DNA of 64,000 nt from Anisakis pegreffii. Taxonomy: Eukaryota > Nematoda > Chromadorea > Rhabditida > Anisakidae. The position numbers were made by a program, and so were the translations under genes. Positions 42,123 through 53,664 of the stretch are shown here, one piece after another (the stretch's first letter is position 1; every line of letters begins with the position of its first letter). Where the stretch lies: positions 85,953 to 149,952 of the forward strand of contig JAPYMA010000051.1 in assembly GCA_035041965.1 (NCBI GenBank), in the 5' to 3' direction. Below the pieces are notes generated by a model that was not told where the DNA came from, searched no databases, and saw only the letters and a program-made list of their open reading frames with translations.

Positions 42123-44591
42123 TTAAAAGGCACCCAAGAACGTGCTAATTGATGGTGTTGACTGATGTATGAATTGAATACGAACCGTTTTGAGCATTTC
42201 ATAAACGTACGAATAATCAACACGATCTTCGTAATGCAGTGAATCAACATAGTCCATTATTTTACCGAACTCGTCTTTGCACTTCACCGTATGCAGTAAT
42301 TTATCACGCAGCTTTGTACGACACTCTTCTTTCACTTTCAGCACTTCGTTCTTATCCGATACTTTACGCCACGGTAAACCTTAACTTATCTCCAATCAAC
42401 ATTCACTCGTAGTGCCTGCTATCGTTTGTTGAAAATTTCCAGTCTTAGGGAGGAATTCCCGTTCTGAATGAGCTTTCTGGCTACTTTGCGCAAAATTTTA
42501 TGCTTTCATGATGATTTTTGAGAGCAATTACGGGGTATTCCACTAACCATCCACAAGTAGGAGATCAAGCAGTAAATAAAACCACGATTCACAGTCGTCT
42601 TTTGGACCCAATTCCTTGCGTTTATGACATGCCATCGCCGCAAACTTGACCGTTCCCTTGAAAGCGACCGAAACTCGTGGCGTTTTAATTTCACCTTTGT
42701 CGTTTAGAATCTTCCTTGCTATGCCGAAATCCAAGATATATATCTGAAATGAGTGCATCACATAAGGTGATCTGGTCATATAAAGTTAAGCATCTATATG
42801 ATGAAAGGCCAATTGCTCCGAAAGTGAACGAGATTGTTCCCTTTTGATGCGAATTCAAAATTAAAAAGTTGTTATGAAGGCAACTTACCACACGGACTTG
42901 ATCACCTAGACCAATCGCGTAATTCGCTGGTTTCAGATCGCGATGAATAAAACCATGCTTATGTAAGTCTTCAACTGCTTCGAGGCATTGAATTGAGGAG
43001 CCAATTCCAGTGCCTATTGAGAAAACCTGGAAGAGTGATAGATTCTCGGTACCATTCTGAGTTGAAAAAAGGTTTTGGTGTTTCCATACCACAGCAGGTG
43101 ATTTTTCAAAGTGTTACAACCAGACGACTGAGCAACGGCAGTCCACTTAGAACTGCAAAGCACTGACAGTGGTAAGATTGAACAGTTTTCAGACTGAGGT
43201 TCAGATTGTGGCTCAAGCTCAATTTCGTTTTGGTGCGAAAATATTCAGGGGGTTTTTTGCTGATTGCTTGTAAGGTACACTTATAATTGCATTGGTTTTT
43301 GAAGGAACACTACACAGGTGTGGAAGAACAAATTTTTTTCTGCATACAAATACCAAATTTTTGTGGAATTTGGTCCATTTCGTTAGACACTTACATAGAG
43401 ACAAACGTCATACGACTAGCTTACTTGTCTCAAGGAAAATGCCAGGCAAGCTTACAACAGAATTTACGATTGAATATTGCGATTCCGATGAGGATTCCAG
43501 ACTACTAAATGAGCTTACTTCTACGAAGAATTTCGATCAACATTTGATATTTCGTTTCAAAAGCAATGTTCATAACCTTTTTCTTCAAATCATTACCTTG
43601 TGTGGACGAGGTGCCTTTAAGTCGGCCAATGACTTCCCTACGAGTTGCATAACCAAGAAGAAATACTTCTCTTTTTTACCACGATCAATGATTTTGGTGA
43701 AGTGTGACTTTTCGGCTCGTTCTTGTGAGACCAATTTCAGAATGGCTATCTGAATTGACGTGATCTATTTCTCATGTCAACTCTAAGAGTACGATTCTAT
43801 TACTGACGGTGACGTTCTAAATTGTGTAATAGTAGCTCAATGTTACTCTGCAAATTTCTTTTGCGGTGCCCTCATTGATTCCGATCAACAAAAAGTATCG
43901 CACTGAGTGGAAACAGAGAAATACGTTGGAATTGGAACAGAGAAGGAATTGAACCACTTAGCAGCATCCCTCAAAACCGAATGGGGTTACAGTGATCTTA
44001 GAACGCATTGAGAGTCTGGAGAAATCACTCGAATGCAGCTTTACTTTATCTGCTTGAACCGGGGTCAGACTGGAGCTATGCCTTTAGTGCATACTTAGGA
44101 CTACGCGGAGGCTCATGCTTAGGTTCAAGCTTGCGCTCGAACTGACAGTGAACGGGATCGATCCGGACAATTTTCAAGGTTCTTCGCGATTCCCCAAGAG
44201 CACTTTACATTTCAAGGTTGTGAAGTCAACGGTAAAACTCAGAGGTTCAGCAGTATGTGAAGAAGGATTGTACCTCCATTTTGAGTTTTGAATCGCGTCT
44301 CGTCTCCAATTTCTTCTCCACTTTTAACGCATACTCCAATGAGCGATTTGTGGCATCGTGCACTAAATAAACGGCTCCAAAGCCACCTTCGCCTAGCATC
44401 TTGATTACGGTATATTTCTTGTGAGATGAATCTATTATTGAACCCTTCAATTCACCACTCTTATTGAACATTATCATTATTTTGTTACAGTATGTATTAT
44501 TTCGATTAACAACGCTCTCATCATTAACAATGTTATGATCGTCCAATGATTGCCCTAAGTAATATCGCTGTATCGCTGTTGCACTCGTCAT
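42123..44591 (-). CDS. Tau-tubulin-kinase-like protein kinase (CK1 superfamily)
   Basis: Five exons on the minus strand (44591-44274, 43749-43597, 43026-42889, 42743-42548, 42379-42123) join in phase to give 353 aa. The kinase domain starts near residue 60: glycine loop GEGGFGAVY at 67-75, ATP-binding Lys90 in ALKVEKK, catalytic loop HRDLKPAN at 185-192, and DFG at 208-210 in LDFGIARK. FKGTVKFAAMACHKRKELG follows the TTBK pattern of the activation region, and LPWRKV follows the aF-helix region. All catalytic residues are present, so it should be an active Ser/Thr kinase. About 60 residues precede the domain and little follows it, so the long C-terminal tail of mammalian TTBK1/2 is absent. Short TTBK-like kinases of this type are greatly expanded in nematodes. 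The start is the first ATG in the frame; the open frame runs five codons further upstream without another ATG. Confidence 0.92.
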
Positions 44592-44606
44592 TTTTACCAC
44601 GCGCAA

Positions 44607-45990
44607 TTATGGCCATTATAGCTGTCACCACTATGATCTATATCCAGTAACTGCCCGAGTAAATCAAACGTCCGAAAACAAATGCCGGAAACCAGGCTAA
44701 ACTACAGTAGAGTTCTTACCTCCTTAATTCCTAAATCATCGTCCTCCTCGCTTTCCATCGTCGATGTTATCGCAGGCATGTTCGTTTACTTCTCTTTTTC
44801 TCGAGTTACTTGGAATCAAGCAGTTGAAATTTTCGGTGACACAAACTGGAAAATATTTCATCGTTGAAGTGAATATGTTGCATGAAATAATTTGAGCAAT
44901 AGTTCTTTCTAGTTAACCAACACGACTACTTAATGAATAAACCAAGTTTGCAGGAAAATAAACGCACCGTTCGATGCGAACAATGATACAAACAATAACT
45001 TTCACAAAATATTCCTCAACGATAGTTCTCAAATCTCAGTGAAATCTGAATATGAGATTAACATAAACTATACAAAAATGTGGTTATTGGAAATGTTGCT
45101 GATCAATCCACCGAGTTCATATACTTTGATCAACTCTTACCGATGAAAAGGGAGGAAGATACCGAACTGTGAACAAATTTGCGTATATTGAAGGAGAATT
45201 GTTCGGTGAAGTTTTTACTGGTAGGAGGAATGAGATTGCTTTGAAGGATTCGTCTGTTTGATGAACGTGTATTCCCATTGATGTTTCAAAGAACAGAAAT
45301 ATGAACGATGGTGACAATATTTCATCATAAGTGACGAATCAACAAGGAATACGTTGATTCGAGTCAACAGGGAATACGAATATGTTGTGCCCTAAAGAAT
45401 GACTGTGTCATGCCTGATGGGCCATGTTCAAATGATGAAATGCTCGCACTTTGATAAGCAAAGTCGTAACTAATCTTTTTTGTCAAGAATGATTTATTTA
45501 TTGCGAAAAGCTTCATAATTTAACATCTTCATAACAGTGACACGAAGAGTGAAACGTGTAAAAAATTGTTGCAAATAAGTGAGCGTACATAAAAATGAAG
45601 GATACAATTGCAGCCTATCTCTGAACATCTGAACTGCTCCCCATCCCCCAACACATATTCAAAGTACCATATGCAGTGCGTGAATGGTTCATAATATTCA
45701 ATGCTTCATGGAATTCGACTTCACAATGTGCTTCCGGTCTCCAAATATTTCTATTGTCCGAGGAGACCGCAAACACAAGAGGTCCAGGTATGAGGAGATA
45801 AGCTGCTCAGCGAAGATTTTAACAAAAGCGGGAATTCAGGCACAGAATCATGCACATGGTACATCACTACTGATGATATTCGCAATAATGAGATAGGAAT
45901 TACATGCTGAACAGTCTTATTCGAATAACTGAATGCAGGATAGGGATTTAAAACAGATATCTTTATCACTGATTGATTCATCAGCAGAAA
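44607..45990. other. Intergenic spacer between the kinase and the first legumain-like gene
   Basis: Nothing gene-like is seen. From about 45590 on, the sequence (GGATACAATTGCAGCCTATC and neighbours) reappears near 56835 beyond the second legumain-like copy, so the duplicated block includes this 3' flank. Confidence 0.5.
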
Positions 45991-48900
45991 TCATTCGATA
46001 TTAGTGATTGTAATCCCTTGACAATGATCTATCATTTTCTTAATGACAGCATCAACATTCACTCCTTCACTGCATATATTCGATAGTACTGATGAGTACT
46101 CACCAGCATATGGATTCTGAAAAACCATCGAAATATTTCAATATGAGGTTACTATCTAACAGAATATTAAGCACTTGAATTGAATTTTCAAGGGGAGAAA
46201 TCTATCATAATAGATATATCGACTCATTCAGAATGGATTAGCTACAAAATTTGTCGTAAAAAAAGTGAAGAAACATCCAACCAAATCTCATGTTAATTGG
46301 ATGGATGATATCTGTCATTCTGATGACGCAAATCTCGTTAGGCGGTTAGAATCAAATAAAAAGATGAACGCAAAATCGATTCACTTCGTGCAAATTGAAG
46401 CACTTCTGATGGAATGCTTCGAGTATTTTAGAATGACATTCCGGTTGTTTTATAGGTCCGCTTGGAGTGTTGAGTACGCGTTGCTGTTTTTCCGTGGTGT
46501 TGAATAGCTTGCCTATCAATTCCTTCATGAATTTGTCCAGATATTGACGTTTCTTAAATGATCGATATTTGAGAGCATTTGTCGGTTACAATTTTCAATT
46601 GATTAATTATGGGCGCTAGCATGAACAAAGCTTCTACATTCTCAGTAATTGCTTGAGCAGTTTATTCACATCGAACGAATGGAAAAATTATTCTTACGCA
46701 GCGGGAAAAATAATTATCAGCCCAGGAATTGCTCCTATTCGTTCTTCATGACCCAGCTGGCTGAAAAAACACGCACGGGAACTAATAAATACAAAACGTA
46801 CTTTCTGTGCCTTGATACCGACTGGTTTTTTCAGTTTACCGGGCTGTTGTTGAAGCACGTGAGGACGCGCATGCTGCATCGGATCAACTGGTCTTTGTAT
46901 CTTTTGCTTCAATACACAATGGATGATATTACTGCTTATACTTGGACACTTATCAATGCTAATACTTGACATCACATTTACTTTACATAGATAGCTGATC
47001 TACTGAACAGCTGCAAATATTTAACGCAGAATTAAAATTTACGGTTTATGCGTCGTAACATAAAAAATATGGTTTAAGCTATGAGGTAAATTTCAGCTTT
47101 GAATTTTGCGATCGTTCCCTATGTAAACACCTCGCATATGTTAGAGCTGTGATGAGATCTGTGCGACACCTGAAGAAGCTTAAATTCACGCTATCACGCA
47201 GTGGTCCTGTCAGGCATTCATGAATTTAGCTACAATGATGTAAGCAATTCCAGTTTTTCTGCTCAGTCGTTGATAGTTGATTGGATATGTGCTATCATCC
47301 GGAGGATCTTTCCCATTCTAACTGACAATAGATTAGCAAAATGTATGCAGTGTTTTCTACACCAAAAATAGGCATTGAGGAAATTTCTCATCAACAAAAA
47401 ATTCATCTTTGATCGCAATGGTGCTGATCTCGATAAAACATTGCAGCAAATTCAAGAATTTCGTATGAAAAAAAAGAGTTGGTTCAATAAGAGCAGTGGT
47501 TTCGAGTGACAGACAAATTGCAATGTTTAATCATACTTTGAGAAATGAAGCTGTCTGGCTCCATTCTGATTGCGATCCTTGAAAAGCAGCAACATATTCA
47601 TTCTCAATCGAAAGATCACCATATCGTGATACAGTACAGTTTGTTACGTTAGCACTGACAACTTCGTATTGTTCACGCAGAGTTTGATTATTACCTGGTT
47701 GTTGCTGAAATCCTTCAGAAGGCTCAGTCTGTACAGCAAATATGATGAAATTGAATTAGAAATAACCATAATGCAACATGATATTATCAATTGTGAATTT
47801 TCGAAGTGACGGATAAATTTTCGTTCTTTTTGCCACCAAGTAACTAGATTGCAGTGGTGGGCAAAAAACGCGCTATTCGCTACTCCACTGCTAGCAGAGG
47901 AAATTTTCCGCTACCGCGGCAGCTCGTAACGTTTTCATACTGCAGAAATGTAACGATGGCTTCGCCAGAAGAAATTTTTTGCGCAAACGTGGAACCGAAC
48001 TTTAGGTTGTCTGGAGTTGCAGCCAGAGCAAAATTTTGAAAAATGGGAGGTCACTGGCATTGACGATGAATTGGTGTTAGTTAAGTTGTGAGTATTTTAC
48101 AGGAACCAAGAAGAGCATCCGTGGGATTCTTAAGGTTGCAGGGTTTTTGTGAGTAGACGGACACACCTCCGGGGGACAGGATTTGCTCAAACTCCGAACA
48201 TTAGACTTGGTCGAAAAATGGTTAACGCTCTTTTACGATCAGCGCACTTTCTGCGAGAAATTTTCGCAACTCTTCGTAATTAGTACTGCTAGAGGATTCC
48301 TTGCAACAGATCAAATTTTTTTTTAGCGATTGAATGATCAGGGAAACTACTTCTTCAGCAGCGTGCCCATCACTGCAAAACTGTATATATAACTGAGTTA
48401 TAACCCCAACAAAATCGTTATACGATAGGACCAAAATCGGTTAATCAAACACACCATATCCAAATCATGCAGCCAAATCCTGGAAAATTCCGTTGTTAAG
48501 CAAGGAAGATCACCCATACCACACTCAGTAAAGGTCGATGCTTGGCCAGCATTTGATGATGTCATCGCATAGACTAAACAAGATATGGAGATCAATCCAG
48601 GTCAATTCTCGTTTAAATGGCTTTCTGTTCGATTCATCTGATTTCTTCGAGAGGGAATGTTGATTTTCCTTAGCTATGAGGAAGAAGCTTTTTTGTGACA
48701 GGGAGCTTTTGCTCAAGTGCAGATTTGTGGGTGAACTAGAAATGCTGTGTGCAGATATCATTGACTGAGCCTCTTCGGAATATTGGTTTTCTCCAATTTG
48801 AGATTCGCAAAGTTGTGTTATGCGAGGGCAGAATTTGTTCAACGTTTGATTTTTGTTAAAACGGCGTTCGATATCTCTCGAAATTTTGCGTGATGAAATC

Positions 48901-51900
48901 TTTTGTTTTTTTGGAAACAAAAAACACCGATCCAGCCTGAAGTGCTCCCGGGGCTCAACTGCATTAAAGATAACGTATACCTTAGAGTGTTTCAAATTCT
49001 ACCGACATTATTTTGATAGACGATTCGACAATCTTAAGTTTGGACATTGAAATTACGAACATGTTCGGTAAACTTCGTGAACTACCGATTTGAGAAATGA
49101 ACTTTCGGTTTCAAAATACTTCTAAAACACGAAAGCACAATTTCACTTCCGATATGGCTCCACATCGGAAGTGGATGAAAACTATTCAAATGTTTAGACG
49201 GTGCGTACTGCTGATATCGCTTGGGAGGAGTCCATCAAACAATGTACTGCTGCAATCTGCATCCACATAGATCGTGAGTTGGTTAAATTGTTTCCTCTCC
49301 TTCATTCTTTTCAGCACTTCTGTCAGTTCATAGGAAGTCACCTGGAAGTGAATTGGTTCACCGAATAAACACTCTTTCATAAGGTACGACCAAACTTCAA
49401 TTCCCATTCACGGTCACATTACTGAACAACAGAAGATATTAGTGTTCATCTCCGTGTGATGATCTAGTGATAAGTTCCCAAGTCAGTCAAAAAAGAATAA
49501 ATGTGGAGTTCGGATTATTTTGATGATATGTAAATGCTACCTTATTACACAACTAATAAACAGCTCTTAAGTGTTGAAAGTCGGGTGAGAATAGTGCTGG
49601 ATATTGTTTGAATCGAAAAGTACCCGGACCTTGGAAGTAAGACTGAGTGTAACGAAGCGTTAGTCTAAGCCTAGGAGACTGCCAAAAAGCACAGGCTCAC
49701 TTGATCCAGTTCGAATTTATTAGTTTTCGACACTTTAACACGAGCCCTTTAACACAGGCTGTTAATGCGTTTTACTGAATGTCGAAAATTTAGGTGGACT
49801 CTAAGCCGAAGGCGATTCGCCGGAAATGATTGATAAGAACGAGTGTGGAACAAATTATAGAACAACAGTTCCTGTTCTCAGGTACTCTACTTTGTTTTAC
49901 GAGATTCCTGTTCGATAAATTTTGGATGAAACTACTTTCTGTATGAAGACCAATGTTCAAAGTGCCTCAGACTTCCAGGAAATTATGGTTACGAAAGGCC
50001 GAAATCTTCTGTCTTCCCTCATCCGACATGTTTTTCGAGCTGCGATCCCCCAAACAAAATCCCTTTTTTTCACCCTTGTAATTGATGCCAACACTCGTCC
50101 CCATCTGTCTATATATGCTCTAATTTAGAATCGAGACCGCAACTTTGGGAGAGTCAATCATTTATAAATCAGTTACCACTCTACCATCGTTACCGCTCTA
50201 ATTCTGCAAAGATTTAGAAATTTCAGTGAAGCTCTAGTATTGATTTGAAGTCAGCCGTTGGAGAGTCCTGATTACGAACGAAAGAATAAAAAGTGTCCTG
50301 ATTGAGTTGACACAAACACCACTAATGACCGAACTCTTAAATCAAGTGGTTGGGGAGAGTAGTGTTTGCGAAATGCCGACCATTCTTCAATCCCGAGAAG
50401 ACCATTTAGTCTCAGAATTAAAAAAGGATCATAAACTGGATGCAAAACAGCAGTGTTCACAAAAACGATGTAAGAGTGATGACATTACGAAAGTGCTGTT
50501 CATTGCTTCACAAAAAATGGAAACAGAAGTGGAGCTATTGTTTAATGATTTATCCATTCGTTGCCGCTTGATTACTGATCATTGCTGAATATGCATGAAC
50601 TGGAAAGGATCTCAGCAATTAAAGGTGGGTAAATTATAAAAATTGTTTAAATTGGTATTTTGTCAATCATCGAAATGCCGGGATTTCTCAGAACATGAAT
50701 CTTGAGGTTGAGATTCAAAATTCGGGATCCCTGTGTCTCGTGCAAACATCAATGGTGAACATATGAAGGGAAACGATTGAAAATTCGGACAGAGCAGTTG
50801 AAAAATGTAATTGGCAGAATACTTTGACTAATTTGCTGGCAACAAAACTGGAATTGGAAAGAAAAAATTTTCGACGCTAGATGCTCAGGAAAATAACTAT
50901 TTAACTGTGAGCTGAGTCGTGTTATCTACAAAACAGGAAGATTGAAATGGACGTAATTAGCTGAGGCTTTCTTTAATGGCAGCTTGCCGATGAAATGTTC
51001 ATTAGCTTTGGAAACAGCCATTGGGAAATCAGCTATTTCAGAAATAAATTTGTTTCCGTAATCATTTCCAAATGATAATTGCGCTCATTGAAATTATAAA
51101 ATTCTTCAGAAATAAAATTGTTCGAAACATCCATTGAACTGTTAAATGACGTACACGATCAGTATTGATACGGATGTACCCGGTCCCTCCATAACCTGAG
51201 ATGAAAACGAATATATTGTCATTTTCAGTGCTTCTTATAACTCGTCCGCTCCCACCTATTACCCCATATGAATCTCCTTGCAGTATTGCAAAAAAATTCC
51301 GTTCACTTATATACGGCAATTTGTAATCAATTAACACTCCTTGATGAACATCTCGGTCATACTTTACATTGTACAAATGATCATAGTACGGAAACCTGAA
51401 ATATAATCAATTAATTGTTATCAAAATGTGGACATTAAAATCTCAGTCGATGATTCGTGAACATGATTATTTAATGATAAAGAGCGCAGGAAAAACAACG
51501 AGTATTTGTCCGGAGTTGGGAACCAGCACAGGGAATATGCCTCTTTTGTGCTATTTTTTTTGATCGCAACTAGGTGGGACTGAAACAGTGATATCGAAGC
51601 TGAAAATGGTTACAGTCCGTCGATTTTGCATTCGAGGTGGCACATTCTCATTGCGAAAGAGATTGGAGTTTTGCATGGTAGGTGTCATTTTTTCTATTGG
51701 AATAGTACAATTTTTGTGCAGCTAATTCTTCAACCTAAAATTCGGCTTGGGGATCCGCGATCGTCTGCGAGACCCCACGGGCATAACCTTATCCACCATT
51801 CTCTAGACCGAGGCCCTCAAACGTTTGAAGTAGTATGTTGCGCGGACGGAAAAAAGTCGTGGGCAAAATTTTGCAGTCGAGGGCTTCGATGGTGCGCTCG

Positions 51901-53664
51901 GCCCGGATATGTGAGGACGGAGACGGCGAATCGAGAAATGGTCCCCAAAATTCCTTGAATCCCGTAACTCTAATTTCTCAAATTTTCATTGAATCTTCTG
52001 CTTTCTTGAAAAAATGAATTCGTTCGCAATGGCTCGCAACTGACGAGGAAACCCCGCGGGGAGCTCGTCCTCTCCCCATGAATCAGAGTAGACGGGGTCT
52101 CCTCGAAAAAAGTCGGCAGGCAAAATTGGCGGGGGGACTCCGCTGCGGAGCGAAATGGACGAGAAGGGGATCCCGCGAAAAAAATCGGACAGTAGATTCG
52201 CCCGAGACGGGGACAGGTTCCCCAGCGGGGATCCCCGTCAGGACCCCGTTCCCTACGAACACTACCACCAACAACAGTAGGTGAAGAGGTGAATAATAAT
52301 TTTTTCTCAGCAACCTCACCCGTATTGATATGCATAGTAATCAGGCATCATTGTGACGATGTGATCTTCGCAGATACCATTTCTTCTCAACGTTTGGTAT
52401 GCATGAGCTATATTAGCCTGAAATATCATAAAATTAGTCTGATTTGCACTTTCCTGAATCCAATTTTTCTTTTACGATAGCTGCTACCTCATTTGCGTAA
52501 TTGTAATAAGTCAGTGACAAGTAGTACCCAAATTGGTGGACATGGCCCGCATGAGCATTGTTGGTTGAGAATCTGCCTGGAAGATGTGAATTACTTAATA
52601 ACCTTTGCGAACATATTGAGATATCCTGTATATGCCATTTCCATCAGAAAATGACTCTCCAACAGCAACAGTACATTGCCTGAACCTAAAACTGTTTCTG
52701 TAATTACCGTCAGTGATCAAAATGCGACGATGAATGACAGTAATTCCAGCTCATAACATTTATTTTGATGGGTGAAAATTCAGTGCGGAACGTCCACTGC
52801 TTAATGTTCTCTTATTGTTAGAATTTGACATCTTATTTGGCCTCGAGAGCACTTTGAAACAAAGTCGAAGGAAAAGGCTACACTGAATGCGATGAGGATG
52901 ATATGTGTACGAGATGATTCCGAACAACCTTCAGCTAAATATTTAGAATGGTTATCGTTTTTTCACAACATCCATCATTGCTTTTAGCTGCGATCGACAC
53001 TGTTTGACGGAGATATTCGAGGTGAAAATTTTCACCGAGTAAATAGCTTTGGATAATTGTAACCATGTCATGCAGATTCCTAAGGCGCTCCCGTACCTGG
53101 TACCTATGATTGGTAGTAAGAACGTTGGTAGGATCATATGTTCTTTGAAATGATGGAAGCCCATTTGAGATTGAGGTAAAATTCATTCATGAAGAAAATA
53201 TCAGAGAAAATCATTTCGTTCATTAAGATTCCAGTTGTTGTGAAAACAGTCGTATTCATGGATAAAGCATTTCGTCATCGACACGAGACTGAATCTCAAG
53301 CACCTTCTTATGATTACATACGGTTGTTAGTTTGCTTTTATCCAAAATCTCAGTTTCTGCGATGTTTTGATGCAGTAGCATATGCCCGTAGTCCCTATAC
53401 TTTACAGATCCAACATTATTGATGATCTCCTCGAAAATGGCACCAAAAACTAAATTATTCGAGAGGTTATAAGCTTTTTGGTGTTTTGCGAAATTTTTCC
53501 GAACCTACCTCGAAACCCCTATTCGTTCGAATTAACATTTTGGTACTGAAAAAAAGTGATGAAATTTCATCAAAATAAATTTGTTCAAAACATTACCCAT
53601 CGGACGCGACGTAATCAAGAAGAAGAAGAGCGATGAAAACTGATAATAGGTGAATTCGTGCCAT
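45991..53664 (-). CDS. LGMN: Legumain-like protein, peptidase family C13, catalytically dead, copy A
   Basis: Ten exons are recognisable on the minus strand: 53664-53597 (signal peptide MARIHLLSVFIALLLLDYV), 52572-52488, 52417-52320, 51395-51155, 49341-49209, 48573-48455, 47728-47537, 46931-46802, 46552-46385 and 46116-45991 (stop), about 450 aa in all. Family landmarks run in order: YYNYANEANIAHAYQTLRRNG (exons 2-3), RNFFAILQGD, FVFISGYGGTG, TIYVDADCSS, IYAMTSSNAG, NVTNCTVSRYGDL, and the C-terminal prodomain (ECHSKILEAFHQKCF, then YSSVLSNICSEG). Legumains are lysosomal or secreted asparaginyl endopeptidases. Here catalytic His is Tyr (GYG for DHG), catalytic Cys is Asp (DAD for EAC), and S1-pocket Arg and Asp are replaced, so I infer a non-enzymatic secreted protein. 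Phases agree through exon 7. The join to 46931 is out of phase, so an acceptor near AAG|CAA or an alternative 3' end is needed. The 5' edge of exon 5 is also uncertain. Confidence 0.82.
47210..47317 (-). CDS. Possible alternative terminal exon of legumain-like copy A
   Basis: After the acceptor GTCAGTTAG, a 36-codon frame begins NGKDPPDDSTYP and ends IVAKFMNA plus TGA. It starts in the phase in which exon 7 ends (47537), so exon 7 could splice straight to it and end the protein before the C-terminal domain. The equivalent block in copy B (58758-58865) has the same length, no indels and the same stop. No legumain motif is recognised in it, so this is inference from phase and conservation. Confidence 0.35.
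   Translation of the reverse strand, partial: NGKDPPDDSTYPINYQRLSRKTGIAYIIVAKFMNA
51740..52290. mobile_element. GC-rich insertion in intron 3 of legumain-like copy A
   Basis: A block of about 550 bases is far richer in G+C than anything else in the window and lies in the intron between exons 3 and 4 of copy A. It holds reiterated motifs such as GGGGATCCCCGTC, GGGGATCCCGCG and CCCCGCGGGG, and three related segments with GAAAAAAGTCGG-GGCAAAATT (near 51848, 52105 and 52165). The matching intron of copy B has no such block. The open frames across it on both strands reflect its composition. It looks like an inserted repeat of foreign composition; ends and target duplications are not clear. Confidence 0.5.
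52573..53596 (-). other. First intron of legumain-like copy A
   Basis: The intron separates the signal-peptide exon from exon 2 (GATGG|GTAATG donor, GGCAG acceptor). An open frame at 53186-52935 reads RERLRNLHDMVTIIQSYLLG and looks protein-like, but no phase-compatible exon pair includes it and I see no legumain counterpart. Confidence 0.5.

Noticed and set aside
43292..43753. 153-codon open frame on the + strand
   Set aside because: It lies antisense to kinase exon 2 (43749-43597), which has clear kinase sequence and matching splice sites; the + frame shows no motif.
48525..48995. 156-codon open frame on the minus strand inside legumain-like copy A
   Set aside because: It is in intron 5 and overlaps exon 6 in another frame. 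The paralogous region of copy B (60138-60365) matches it with indels that break the frame, so it is not under coding constraint.
51970..52335. 121-codon minus-strand frame and overlapping + frames
   Set aside because: They fall in the GC-rich inserted block; long frames in several phases reflect low stop-codon frequency in GC-rich DNA.
52610..52700. Extra exon between legumain-like exon 1 and exon 2 (CTVAVGESFSDG frame)
   Set aside because: Joining it would need a 26-base intron or a non-GT donor. Exon 1 joins exon 2 in phase directly through the GGCAG acceptor at 52573.
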